NCBI RefSeq assembly: GCF_000719095.1
Contig: NZ_JOEH01000011.1
Location: forward strand, 1-64,000
DNA from: Streptacidiphilus jeojiense
GTDB lineage: Bacteria; Actinomycetota; Actinomycetes; Streptomycetales; Streptomycetaceae
Reading direction: 5' to 3'
Length of the DNA stretch: 64,000 nucleotides
The position numbers and the translations under genes were made by a program. A model generated the notes under the pieces. The model saw only the letters and a program-made list of their open reading frames with translations. It was not told where the DNA came from and searched no databases. Position 1 is the first letter of the stretch; the number at the start of each line of letters is the position of its first letter. Positions 16,782 through 24,921 of the stretch are shown here, in pieces.

Positions 16782-17920
16782 TCGGCGAAGGAGCCGTCGG
16801 CGTGGCGCCAGACCGGGTTGCGCCAGGCGTGGCCGCTGCGGTCCGCGGCGCGGACCGCCTGCTCGTCCAGGGTGATGCCGAGGCCGGGCAGGTCGGTGCG
16901 GTGAGCGTGGCCGTCGGTGAAGCGGAACGGTTCGGCGTCCACCAGGTAGGACAGCAGGTCGGCCTCCTTGTTGTAGTGGATCCCCCGGCTCTGCTCCTGG
17001 ATCAGGAAGTTCGGTGTGCTGAAGGCGACCTGGAGGCTGGCGGCCAGGGCGATGGGTCCCAGCGGGCAGTGCGGTGCCAGCTGTGCGCCGAAGGTCTCGG
17101 CGAGGGAGGCGATGCGGGTCACCTCGGAGATCCCTCCGGCGTGGGAGAGGTCGGGCTGGGCGACGGCGATGCCGGCGGTCAGCGCGGGCAGGAAGTCGGT
17201 GCGCGAGTACAGCCGCTCACCGGTGGCCAGCGGCACCGGGGTGGCGTCGACCAGGCCGGCCAGCAGGTGGGACTGCTCGGGCAGCACCGGCTCCTCGACG
17301 AACAGCGGGTGCAGCGGTACCAGTTCGTGCAGCACCCGGCGGGCGTTGGCGGCGCTGAAGCGGCCGTGGAAGTCGATCGCCACGTCGCGGTGCGGCCCGA
17401 GGACCTCGCGGACGGCGGCGACCCGGTCGACGACCGCGGCGGTCTGCGCGGGGGTGGTGATCGGCGCGGTGCGGCCGGCGCCGTTCATCTTCACCGCCGT
17501 GAACCCCGCCTCGACCTGGGCCTGGACCTGCTCGCGCAGCTGCGCGGGCTCGTCACCGCCCACCCACGCGTAGACCCGCACCCGGTCCCGGACCGGGCCG
17601 CCGAGGAGTCGGTGCACGGGCACGCCGAGGGCCTTGCCGGCGATGTCCCAGAGCGCCTGGTCCAGGCCGGCGACGGCGCTGGACAGGATGGGGCCGCCCC
17701 GGTAGAAGCCGCCCTTGGTCAGCACCTGCCAGTGGTCCTGGATCCGCAGCGGGTCCTGGCCGATGAGGTACTCACTGAGGACGTCGACCGCGCTGCGGAC
17801 CACTTCGGCGCGGCCCTCGACGACCGGCTCGCCCCAGCCGACGACGCCGTCGTCGGTCTCGATGCGGCAGAACAGCCAGCGGGGCGGGACGAGGTAGGTG
17901 TCGATTCGTGCGATCTTCAC
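16775..17920 (-). CDS. dgoD: Galactonate dehydratase-like enolase-superfamily enzyme
   Basis: 381 residues of the mandelate racemase/muconate lactonizing enzyme group, closest in layout to D-galactonate dehydratase. It starts KIARIDTYLVPPRW, has the capping-domain SAVAGLDQALWDIAGKALGVPVHRLLGG, metal ligands in VAIDFHGRF (Asp) and LFVEEPVLPE (Glu) and a third Glu in ATGERLYSR, and the general-base His in QLAPHCPLGPIA. DgoD converts D-galactonate to 2-keto-3-deoxygalactonate. The exact sugar acid is inferred from the alpha-galactosidase neighbours. GTG start at 17920 overlaps the regulator's stop (GTGA). No KDGal kinase or aldolase gene is in the window. Confidence 0.8.
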   Translation of the reverse strand: MKIARIDTYLVPPRWLFCRIETDDGVVGWGEPVVEGRAEVVRSAVDVLSEYLIGQDPLRIQDHWQVLTKGGFYRGGPILSSAVAGLDQALWDIAGKALGVPVHRLLGGPVRDRVRVYAWVGGDEPAQLREQVQAQVEAGFTAVKMNGAGRTAPITTPAQTAAVVDRVAAVREVLGPHRDVAIDFHGRFSAANARRVLHELVPLHPLFVEEPVLPEQSHLLAGLVDATPVPLATGERLYSRTDFLPALTAGIAVAQPDLSHAGGISEVTRIASLAETFGAQLAPHCPLGPIALAASLQVAFSTPNFLIQEQSRGIHYNKEADLLSYLVDAEPFRFTDGHAHRTDLPGLGITLDEQAVRAADRSGHAWRNPVWRHADGSFAEW

Positions 17921-18651
17921 TGGTCCTGGGTGTCCTTGTCGTCGTGGCTGCCGTGGATCTTGTCCAGGTCGCGCATGGCCTGCGTGAGCAGGGATTTCAT
18001 GGCCCGCTCGGCGGCGTCGGGGTCGCCGGCGCGGACCGCGTCCAGGACCGCCCGGTGGCTGGGCACCGGGTCCTCGCTGTGCGGGGCGCTGTGCACGATC
18101 TGGTCGCGGTGCGCCAGCCCGGACTCGATGACCATCTCCATGCGTTCCAGCAGTTCGTTGTGAGTGGCCGTCAGCAGTGCGCGGTGGAACGCGAGGTCGG
18201 CCTCGATGGCGTGGGCGGCATCGCCCTCGTGCCCCATCGCCTCCAGGGCGGTGGCGAGGGCCTGGAGGTCGGCGTCGGTGCGGCGTTCGGCGGCGAGTCG
18301 CACCGCGGCGGGTTCCACGATGCCGCGGACCTCGCCGAGGTTGCGCAGCAGCGCCACGTCGACGGCGGAGCCGGTGCTGCTGGCGAACTGCCAGCGCAGC
18401 ACGTCGGCGTCGAGCAGGTTCCACTGGGCCCGGGGGCGTACGAAGGTGCCGCGTTTCTGCCGGGCGTCGACCATGCCCTTGGCGGCGAGCACCTTGAGCG
18501 ACTCGCGCAGTGCGGTCAGGCTGACGTCCATCTCCTGCTGCAGGGCGACCATGTCGAGCGTGGCCCCCTCGGGGAGCGACCCGCTGAGGATCTTCCGGGC
18601 CAGGGTTTCGACGGTCTGACCGTGCACTCCGCGACGTGCGTACGGCTGCAT
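17917..18651 (-). CDS. FadR/GntR-family regulator with FCD domain
   Basis: 244 residues. The N-terminal winged helix spans about 8-75 (VETLARKILSGSLPEG, then VSLTALRESLKVLAAKGMVDARQKRGTFVR). The C-terminal FCD ligand domain spans about 90-225, with metal-binding Asp/His positions in the FHRALLTATHN and SHRAVLDAVRAGD segments. FadR-subfamily members next to dgoD usually sense the sugar acid. It lies inside the operon, between the SDR and the dehydratase, and shares a 4-base stop/start overlap with the dehydratase, so it probably autoregulates the operon that contains it. No separate promoter is obvious in the 68 bases upstream. Confidence 0.85.
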   Translation of the reverse strand: MQPYARRGVHGQTVETLARKILSGSLPEGATLDMVALQQEMDVSLTALRESLKVLAAKGMVDARQKRGTFVRPRAQWNLLDADVLRWQFASSTGSAVDVALLRNLGEVRGIVEPAAVRLAAERRTDADLQALATALEAMGHEGDAAHAIEADLAFHRALLTATHNELLERMEMVIESGLAHRDQIVHSAPHSEDPVPSHRAVLDAVRAGDPDAAERAMKSLLTQAMRDLDKIHGSHDDKDTQDQ

Positions 18652-18719
18652 CTGCTGTCTGCCTTTTTCTCGGGGTCGGGTCGGAGATCGGAGGTCGGAG
18701 CTGGTTCGGTGCGGTGCGT

Positions 18720-19478
18720 TCAGGCCGAGGATTTGACGACGCTCCAGCCGCCGTCAACGAGCAGGCTGGATCCGGTGATGTAGGAGGCCTCGCCGCTGGC
18801 GAGGAACGCGATCGCGGCAGCGACCTCCTCGGGGGTGCCGAAGCGGCCCGCCGCGGTCTCGGCCACGCTGCGGGCGCGGTCCTCCTCGGAGACACGGTCC
18901 CAGGCGGCGGTCAGGATCGGCCCCGGCAGGACCGCGTTCACCCGCACCGCGGGCCCGTACTCGACGGCGAGCTGCCCGCACAGCGACAGCAGCGCGCCCT
19001 TGCTGGCCGCGTAGGCGGGGTGTCCCGGGATGCCCTTGTGCGCGTGCACCGAGGAGGTGAGCACCACCGCGCCGTCGTGCTCGCGGAGGTCGGGCAGGGC
19101 GGCCTTGAAGCCGAGGAACGCCCCGGTGAGATTGACCGCGAGCTGCTGCTGCCAGGAGGCGAGGGAGGTGGCGTGGGCCGGGGCGACGTGGACCGTGTAG
19201 GCGTTGCTGACCAGGACGCCGACGGGTCCGAACCCGTGGGCGGCTTCCACCACCCGCTCCCAGTCCGCCTCCTGGGAGACGTCGGCGCGTACGAAGCGGG
19301 CCCGGCCGCCGTCCTTGCGGATCCCGGCGGCGGCGTCCTCGCCGCGCTCGGCGTCGATGTCGGCCAGGACGACCGAGGCGCCCTCGGCGGCCAGACGCGC
19401 GGCGCCGGCCGCGCCGATGCCGGAGGCGGCACCGGTGACGACGGCGACGCGGTCGGTGAAGCGGGCCGCGATGTCCAT
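18720..19478 (-). CDS. SDR-family oxidoreductase, probable sugar dehydrogenase
   Basis: 252 residues, a classical short-chain dehydrogenase. It has the TGAASGIG cofactor loop near residue 16-23, Asp in ADIDA at the end of strand 2 (predicting NAD preference), a catalytic Ser in LTSSVHAHKG, the YAASK active site and the PGPILT segment. The NN-A-G motif is replaced by SNAYT. In this operon it most likely oxidises galactose or its lactone precursor, upstream of the galactonate dehydratase. That substrate is inferred from context only. Gaps of about 69 bases separate it from the GH36 gene upstream and the regulator downstream. Confidence 0.8.
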   Translation of the reverse strand: MDIAARFTDRVAVVTGAASGIGAAGAARLAAEGASVVLADIDAERGEDAAAGIRKDGGRARFVRADVSQEADWERVVEAAHGFGPVGVLVSNAYTVHVAPAHATSLASWQQQLAVNLTGAFLGFKAALPDLREHDGAVVLTSSVHAHKGIPGHPAYAASKGALLSLCGQLAVEYGPAVRVNAVLPGPILTAAWDRVSEEDRARSVAETAAGRFGTPEEVAAAIAFLASGEASYITGSSLLVDGGWSVVKSSA

Positions 19479-19547
19479 GGGAAGTGGGGTCTCCTTCGGG
19501 AGCGGGTGATCCGGGCGGGTTGACGAAGGGTCATTGTGTCCGTGCGG

Positions 19548-21683
19548 CTACGTGCGTACCAGGACCGTCAGCTCCGCGTCGCGTTCGGGGGTCCAGGCGT
19601 AGGGCAGGCCGGCGTGCATGAGGTGGGCTCCGCTGTAGCGGGTTCCGCCGTCCTGGTCCAGGTAGCCGGCCGCGGGGTCCAGGTCGCGCAGCCGCAGCCG
19701 GGCGGGTCGGCCCGGTACCAGGGGTGCGCCGTCCAGGAGGCCGGTGCTCCAGGCGGTGACCACGACGCGGTCCCGGTCCGGGGTCTGGAACTGGAGCCCG
19801 CAGGTGGGGTCGGCGGGGCTGTTCAGCAGGTGCACCTCGCCGTGGTGAACGACGTCCCGCACCTGCTTGTAGCGGGCGATCCAGCCGGCCGCCTCCTCGC
19901 GCTGCCGCTCGGTCCAGGCACGGATGTCGGCGCCGATGCCGAGCACGCCGGAGATCGCGGTCACGAAGCGGAAGGCGAGGGAGCGGGGCCTGGGGTCGAA
20001 TAGGCCCGGCGCGTCGGTGACCCACGAGCTCATCGTGTGGGCGGCGTGGGCGTGCAGGTATCCGTACTGGATCCTGAGCCGGTCCATGGGCGCGGTGTTG
20101 TCGCTGGGCCAGACCACGTCGGTGCGGGCGAGGGTGGCGTGCTCGATGCGGCCGCCCCCGCCGGCGCAGCCTTCGACGGTCACCTGCGGGTGCGCGCTGC
20201 GCAGCCGGTCCAGGACCCGTAGGTAGCCGGCGACATGGGCCGCGTCCAGGTCCTGGTACTCGACGTCGGGGCCCTCGGAGTTCTGGTCCGGTTGCTGGCC
20301 GGGGCGGCCGCGTTCGGTGGGCGGCCGGTTCATGTCCCACTTGAGGTAGCTGATGTCGTGGCTGCTGAGCAGTCGGTCCAGGGTGGCCAGGACGAACTCC
20401 TGCACCTCGGCGCGGCCGAGGTCGAGCAGCAGCTGGTTGCGGACCAGAGTGGCCGGCCGGCCGTCGAGGCGGTACACCCAGTCCGGGTGCTCGGCGTACA
20501 GCTGCGAGGCGGGGCTGACCGCCTCCGGTTCCACCCACAGTCCGAAGTCCAGTCCCAGGGCCCGGACCTTGCCGATGAAGTGGTCGAATCCTTCCGGGAA
20601 CTTCTCCGGATCCGGGTACCAGTCGCCCAGGCCACCGGTGTCGTCGTGCCGGCCAGGGAACCAGCCGTCGTCCACGACGAACAGCTCAACTCCCAACTCA
20701 GCTGCGGTCCGCGCGAGTTCGAGCTGGTCGGCGGCCCGGACGTCGAAGCCGGTGGCCTCCCAGGAGTTGTAGAGGACCTTACGGGGGCGCAGCAGTCGCT
20801 CCCCCGCCAGGACGCGTTCGTACTGGTGCCACACCCGGGCCAGCCCGTCCAGCCCGTCGGGGCTGAAGGCGCAGGCCAGTACGGGTGTGGTCAGCGATGC
20901 TCCGGGGGCCAGCCGCACTGCGCCCTGGTCGGGGAGCCGCCCGGCGCGCACCCTGACCGCGCCCCCGGGTTCGGCGTCGGCGCTGATGCGCCAGTTGCCG
21001 GGCCAGGCCAGGGCGATCCCGTAGGTCGCGGTGGGGCCGTGGGCGGACGCGGTGGCGTCCTGGACGGCGAGCCAGGGTGCGTACGCGTGCCCGGGAACGC
21101 CCTGACTGCTCGTCATTTCGAAGCGTCCCCGGGCCAGTTCCAGCTGGGTGAGCTGGAACTCCTGCGACCACTGGCCGGCCAGGTAGGTCAGCCGGGCCCG
21201 GTCGACGGGGACGTTCACGGCTGCCGAGTCGAACCGCTCCAGGCGCAGTTCCCGGTCTCCGGTGCAGGTCAGTTCGGTCCACCGCTGGATGACGTCGGTG
21301 CCTGCGACGACCTGGTAGTGCAGGGTGGTGCGCAGTCCGAGCAGCTCGTCGTCGAAGTGCAGTCGCAGGGCCTGGTCGCCGTCCTGGTCGACGCCGGTGA
21401 ACGCGTACCAGCTGCCCCGGGGCCCGCCGGGGTGATGGGCGATCAGGTCGGCTCCGGTGAAGGGGCGCAGGCCCTGGGGCAGGTGTTCGGCGGGCGCCGC
21501 GTCGGCGGGGGTGAGGAAGTGGGTGCGGCGGGACCAGTGCATCGGCGAGGGGCCGGTCTCGATGCCGTGCGGCCCCCAGGCGGACAGTTCGGCCCAGCGG
21601 CCGCTCGGGTCCAGCGCCACCGCGTAGGCGGTGTGTTCGGTGCGCAGGATCCACGGGTCGGTGGGGCTTGCTTGACGGCTCAC
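19548..21683 (-). CDS. GH36 alpha-galactosidase
   Basis: 711 residues, no signal peptide, so intracellular. It has an N-terminal beta-supersandwich (about 1-310) and a TIM barrel with the nucleophile Asp450 in YLKWDMNR and the acid/base Asp528 in WPSDNTAP; their 78-residue separation fits GH36. FVVDDGWFPGRHDD and GLWVEPEAV are also family landmarks. It would release galactose from imported melibiose- or raffinose-type sugars. GTG start at 21683 overlaps the permease stop (GTGA). The much longer open frame upstream is a shadow of the permease gene. Confidence 0.93.
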   Translation of the reverse strand: MSRQASPTDPWILRTEHTAYAVALDPSGRWAELSAWGPHGIETGPSPMHWSRRTHFLTPADAAPAEHLPQGLRPFTGADLIAHHPGGPRGSWYAFTGVDQDGDQALRLHFDDELLGLRTTLHYQVVAGTDVIQRWTELTCTGDRELRLERFDSAAVNVPVDRARLTYLAGQWSQEFQLTQLELARGRFEMTSSQGVPGHAYAPWLAVQDATASAHGPTATYGIALAWPGNWRISADAEPGGAVRVRAGRLPDQGAVRLAPGASLTTPVLACAFSPDGLDGLARVWHQYERVLAGERLLRPRKVLYNSWEATGFDVRAADQLELARTAAELGVELFVVDDGWFPGRHDDTGGLGDWYPDPEKFPEGFDHFIGKVRALGLDFGLWVEPEAVSPASQLYAEHPDWVYRLDGRPATLVRNQLLLDLGRAEVQEFVLATLDRLLSSHDISYLKWDMNRPPTERGRPGQQPDQNSEGPDVEYQDLDAAHVAGYLRVLDRLRSAHPQVTVEGCAGGGGRIEHATLARTDVVWPSDNTAPMDRLRIQYGYLHAHAAHTMSSWVTDAPGLFDPRPRSLAFRFVTAISGVLGIGADIRAWTERQREEAAGWIARYKQVRDVVHHGEVHLLNSPADPTCGLQFQTPDRDRVVVTAWSTGLLDGAPLVPGRPARLRLRDLDPAAGYLDQDGGTRYSGAHLMHAGLPYAWTPERDAELTVLVRT

Positions 21684-22588
21684 TTGACCGCTCCCAGGTT
21701 GAGGCCGGCGACGAAGTGGCGCTGGAAGCGCAGGAACACGGCGACGGTGGGGGCTGCGGCGATCACCGATCCGGCGGCGATGACGTTCCACAGCGAGACG
21801 TACTGGCCCTGCAGGCCGATCAGCGATGCGGTGATCGGCATCTTGCTGTCGGTGCGCAGCACCGTGATCGCCCACAGCAGGTCGTTGAAGATCCAGGTGA
21901 ACGACAGGGCGGACAGGGCTGCCAACGCTGGCCGGGCCAGCGGCAGGATGATGCGGGAGTAGATCTGCCAGGGTCCGGCGCCGTCGATGACGGCGGCCTC
22001 CTGGATCTCGGCGGGGATGGCGCGCATGAATCCGTGCAGCACGAAGACGTAGAAGCCGACGCCGAAGCCCACCTGGACCCCGATCAGGGCGTCCAACTGG
22101 TCGTAGATGCCGATGACTTCGCTCAGTTTGGAGACCGGGATCAGCAGGATCTGCGGTGGCAGCAGGTTGCCGGAGAGCATCACCAGCAGCAGGGTGCGTC
22201 GCAGCGGCAGGTCGTAGCGGCTGAGTCCGAATGCGGCCATCGAGGCCAGCAGCAGGGACAGCAGCACCGTGGGCACGGTCACGATCAGGCTGTTGACCAT
22301 GGCATGGCCCTGGCCGCCCTCGTTCCAGGCCTGACCGAAGTTGGCCAGGGTGAACGAGCGGGGCCAACTGCCCATGCCGTGGGCGGCGATGTCGTCGAAC
22401 GAGCGGGTGCTGGTGACCAGCACCAGGGCGATGGGCAGCAGCCACAGCAGCGACAGCAGGCCTGCAGTGAGATGGAAGCCCGCGGTGCGGGCCCGGCGGG
22501 CGCGCACCGCGCGGGCGTTGCCGTCCGCCGGCGGCCTGGTCCCGGTCGGGGCGCCGACGGTGCGGGTCGGGGCCTGGGTGGCGGCCAT
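21680..22588 (-). CDS. Carbohydrate ABC transporter permease (MalG-type)
   Basis: 302 residues. A Pro/Arg-rich cytoplasmic N terminus is followed by six predicted membrane helices. The ATPase-contact EAA loop reads EIQEAAVIDGAGPWQIYSRIILPLARP (about 190-216), as in MalG-type sugar permeases. It forms the channel with the permease encoded just upstream. Starts ATG 22588 and overlaps the upstream permease stop (ATGA); its own stop overlaps the GH36 start. Coupling this tight indicates stoichiometric expression. Confidence 0.93.
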   Translation of the reverse strand: MAATQAPTRTVGAPTGTRPPADGNARAVRARRARTAGFHLTAGLLSLLWLLPIALVLVTSTRSFDDIAAHGMGSWPRSFTLANFGQAWNEGGQGHAMVNSLIVTVPTVLLSLLLASMAAFGLSRYDLPLRRTLLLVMLSGNLLPPQILLIPVSKLSEVIGIYDQLDALIGVQVGFGVGFYVFVLHGFMRAIPAEIQEAAVIDGAGPWQIYSRIILPLARPALAALSALSFTWIFNDLLWAITVLRTDSKMPITASLIGLQGQYVSLWNVIAAGSVIAAAPTVAVFLRFQRHFVAGLNLGAVK

Positions 22589-23487
22589 CAGCTCGCCTCC
22601 TTGAAGGCCCGGACCAGGTAGGTGGCGATCACGCCGAAGGCCAGCACGAAGATCACGACTGCCAGGGCGGAGCCGTAGCCCAGCCGCAGCGACTGGAAGG
22701 CGGTGGAGTACATGTAGGTGCTCAGCAGTTCCGAGGAGTGGTACGGGCCGCCGCGGGTGAGGGCCCAGACGACGTCGAAGGAGCGCAGCGAGTCGATCAC
22801 GATGACGGAGAGCACCACCGCGTTGACGCTGGACAGTTGAGGCAGTGTCACATGGCGGAACTGCTGCCAGCGCGAGGCTCCGTCGACGCGCGCGGCCTCG
22901 TACAGCTGCGGGTCGATGCCCTTGAGGCCGGCCAGGTACAGCACCATGACGTAGCCGATCTCCCGCCACAGTGCGGGCACGATCACGGCGTAGAAGGCGG
23001 TGCTCTGGTCGGCGAGCCAGGCGTGCTGCCAGCCGCCGAGGCCGACGGCCCGCAGCACCTGGTTGATCAGGCCGTCGGGCTGGTACATGCCCTGCCACAC
23101 CAGTGCGGTGGCCACCAGTGAGAAGACCACCGGGAGGAACAGCGCGGCCCGGTAGAACCCGATCCCGCGGCGCTCCTGCTGGAGCAGCAGCGCGGCGCCC
23201 AGGCCGAGCGCGGCGGACAGGCCGCCGAACAGCAGCAGCCACAGCACGGTGTTCCCCAGGGCGGTGCGGAACACCGGGTCGTGCACCATCGTGGTGAAGT
23301 TGCCGAACCCCACCGACCGCGGGGCGGCCAGGCCGTCCCAGGAGGTGAAGGCCAGGTAGAAGCCCTGCAGCGCGGGCCAGAACACCCAGGCCGCCTCCAC
23401 CAGCAGCGGCACCAGGACGAAGGCCAGGACCAGCGGCGGCACCCGGGTGGCCCCGGGTCGCCGCCGTGGCATGGTCAGCACCGCCAT
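22588..23487 (-). CDS. Carbohydrate ABC transporter permease (MalF/UgpA-type)
   Basis: 299 residues with six predicted membrane helices and the EAA-type loop YEAARVDGASRWQQFRHVTLPQL near residue 191-213. Partner of the MalG-type permease. An ATG at 23487 with GGAG 8 bases ahead is the likely start; an internal ATG (MPRRRPG) 5 codons later is possible. Only one base separates it from the solute-binding protein gene. No ATPase subunit is encoded in the locus. In streptomycetes a shared ATPase (MsiK) commonly energises several sugar importers, which would explain the absence. Confidence 0.93.
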   Translation of the reverse strand: MAVLTMPRRRPGATRVPPLVLAFVLVPLLVEAAWVFWPALQGFYLAFTSWDGLAAPRSVGFGNFTTMVHDPVFRTALGNTVLWLLLFGGLSAALGLGAALLLQQERRGIGFYRAALFLPVVFSLVATALVWQGMYQPDGLINQVLRAVGLGGWQHAWLADQSTAFYAVIVPALWREIGYVMVLYLAGLKGIDPQLYEAARVDGASRWQQFRHVTLPQLSSVNAVVLSVIVIDSLRSFDVVWALTRGGPYHSSELLSTYMYSTAFQSLRLGYGSALAVVIFVLAFGVIATYLVRAFKEAS

Positions 23488-23488
23488 G

Positions 23489-24787
23489 TCACTTGCTCCA
23501 GATCTGCTGTGCGTCGCGCTGCCAGGTGGTCAGGATCGAGTTGACCTCCTTGGGCTTGGACAGGAAGTGCACCAGCGCGGTGTCGGCGGTCGGTTGCAGC
23601 GCGTCGCTGGAGTCCCGGTTGAAGAACTGGGTGACCTGCGCCGCGGAGGCTATGAGCTTGCGTCCCTTGACCACCAGGGGCGTCCCGTTGTCCTTGGCGT
23701 CGGGGTGGGTGGGCAGGACGGTGCCGGAGGAGTTCTTGATGTACAGCTCCTGCGCCTCGGCGGTGGCGAAGTAGGCGAGGAGGTCCTTGACCCCGGCGGC
23801 GTGTGCGGTCCGGGAGCTGGCGAAGAAGCCGTCGGCGGGCGCCTCCTCGGCCATCGGGACCTTCGGGTCGATCACCGGGAAGCGGAAGAAGTCGAGGTCG
23901 CCGAGGGCGTCCTTGGGGGCGGCGTCGGCGAAGAAGGTGCCGATCAGCATCATGGCGGTGCGGCCCTCCAGCAGTGAGGTGGTGGCGTCCTGGAACGCCA
24001 GCGCGGTGCCGTTGGGGTCGAAGAACGGCAGCGCCTGTCCCCAGTAGTCGAAGACCTTGTGCACCTGCGGGTCGTTGAAGCTGTGCTTGCCGGCCAGCAG
24101 TTCGCGGTGGTAGGTCGCGCCGTTGACCCGGATGTTGAGGTAGTCGAACCAGGCGGAGGCGACCCAGGCGGTGCCGCTGCCCGCGCCGATGCCGATCGGG
24201 GCGACGTTCTTGGTCTTGAGGGTCTGACACAGGGCCAGGAACTCGTTCCAGGTGGTCGGCTCCTGGACGCCCCACTTGGCGAAGTTGGACTTGCGGTAGA
24301 AGAAGCCCCACCAGTAGTAGTCGGTGGGCACGAAGTCCTTCTTGCCGGTCGAGGGCGAGGTGCACAGGTCCCGCATCGCGGCCGAGTACCGGGACAGGTC
24401 CGGCCCCTGCCACAGGTCGCTCAGGTCCAGCAGCAGCCCCTGCTTGGCGTACGCCTCGGCGACCGAGCCCGGGTACCAGGTGTAGGCGTCCGGCGGGTTG
24501 GCGGAGGTGAGGTAGGTGGGCAGCTGGGTGCGGAAGGTCTCCGAGGCCACGGTGTTGAGCTGGGCCCGGGAGCCGCCCTTCTTGTTGTAGGCGGCGATCA
24601 GGGTCTCCAGGGCCGTTTTGGCCTGCGGCGAGGAGAGGTTGGACTGGAGGGTGACCGGTCCGCTGCTGGACTGGCTGGTGGGTGAGTTGCTCGAGGTCTG
24701 GGTGACGCATCCGCTGAGCAGTGCGCCGGCACCCACGGCGCCGACGCCGGCGAGGAAGTTGCGGCGGTCGGTGGTGAAGGGGGTCAT
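23489..24787 (-). CDS. Extracellular sugar-binding lipoprotein of ABC importer
   Basis: 432 residues. Twin-arginine signal at R8-R9 (RRNFLAG), hydrophobic stretch, lipobox LSGC with the lipid-attached Cys27, then a Ser/Thr-rich linker and a two-lobed family 1-type solute-binding domain (TWNEFLALCQTLK and WASAWFDYLNIR recall sugar-binding homologues). It would capture galactosides outside the membrane and deliver them to the two permeases. First gene of the operon, with AAGGAGA 8 bases before its ATG. An AT-rich operator-like element overlapping a TTGAC box lies about 100 bases upstream. Confidence 0.9.
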   Translation of the reverse strand: MTPFTTDRRNFLAGVGAVGAGALLSGCVTQTSSNSPTSQSSSGPVTLQSNLSSPQAKTALETLIAAYNKKGGSRAQLNTVASETFRTQLPTYLTSANPPDAYTWYPGSVAEAYAKQGLLLDLSDLWQGPDLSRYSAAMRDLCTSPSTGKKDFVPTDYYWWGFFYRKSNFAKWGVQEPTTWNEFLALCQTLKTKNVAPIGIGAGSGTAWVASAWFDYLNIRVNGATYHRELLAGKHSFNDPQVHKVFDYWGQALPFFDPNGTALAFQDATTSLLEGRTAMMLIGTFFADAAPKDALGDLDFFRFPVIDPKVPMAEEAPADGFFASSRTAHAAGVKDLLAYFATAEAQELYIKNSSGTVLPTHPDAKDNGTPLVVKGRKLIASAAQVTQFFNRDSSDALQPTADTALVHFLSKPKEVNSILTTWQRDAQQIWSK

Positions 24788-24888
24788 CTTCGATCTCCTT
24801 GGTTGCGCCCGCGAAACGGAGGGGCGGCGGCCCTTGGCGGCCCGGTCCCGCGGCGGCAGGCACAGCCTGTCGCAGTGGCCGCCGGGCC

Positions 24889-24910
24889 GTCAAGATTAAT
24901 TCCTAATTTA
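24889..24910 (-). promoter_or_regulatory. AT-rich operator/-35 element of the sugar-import operon
   Basis: A 22-base AT-rich block in a GC-rich spacer matches the block at 27147-27168 in 18 of 22 positions. Shared parts are GTCAA, ATT, ATT and CTAATT at identical spacing. On the minus strand, towards the solute-binding gene, it ends in TTGAC, a plausible -35. The same arrangement in front of the secreted alpha-galactosidase suggests one regulator for both promoters. AT-rich TTAG-type sites are known for ROK-family repressors, but no ROK gene is in the window. Confidence 0.55.
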
Positions 24911-24921
24911 TTATCTAGAGG

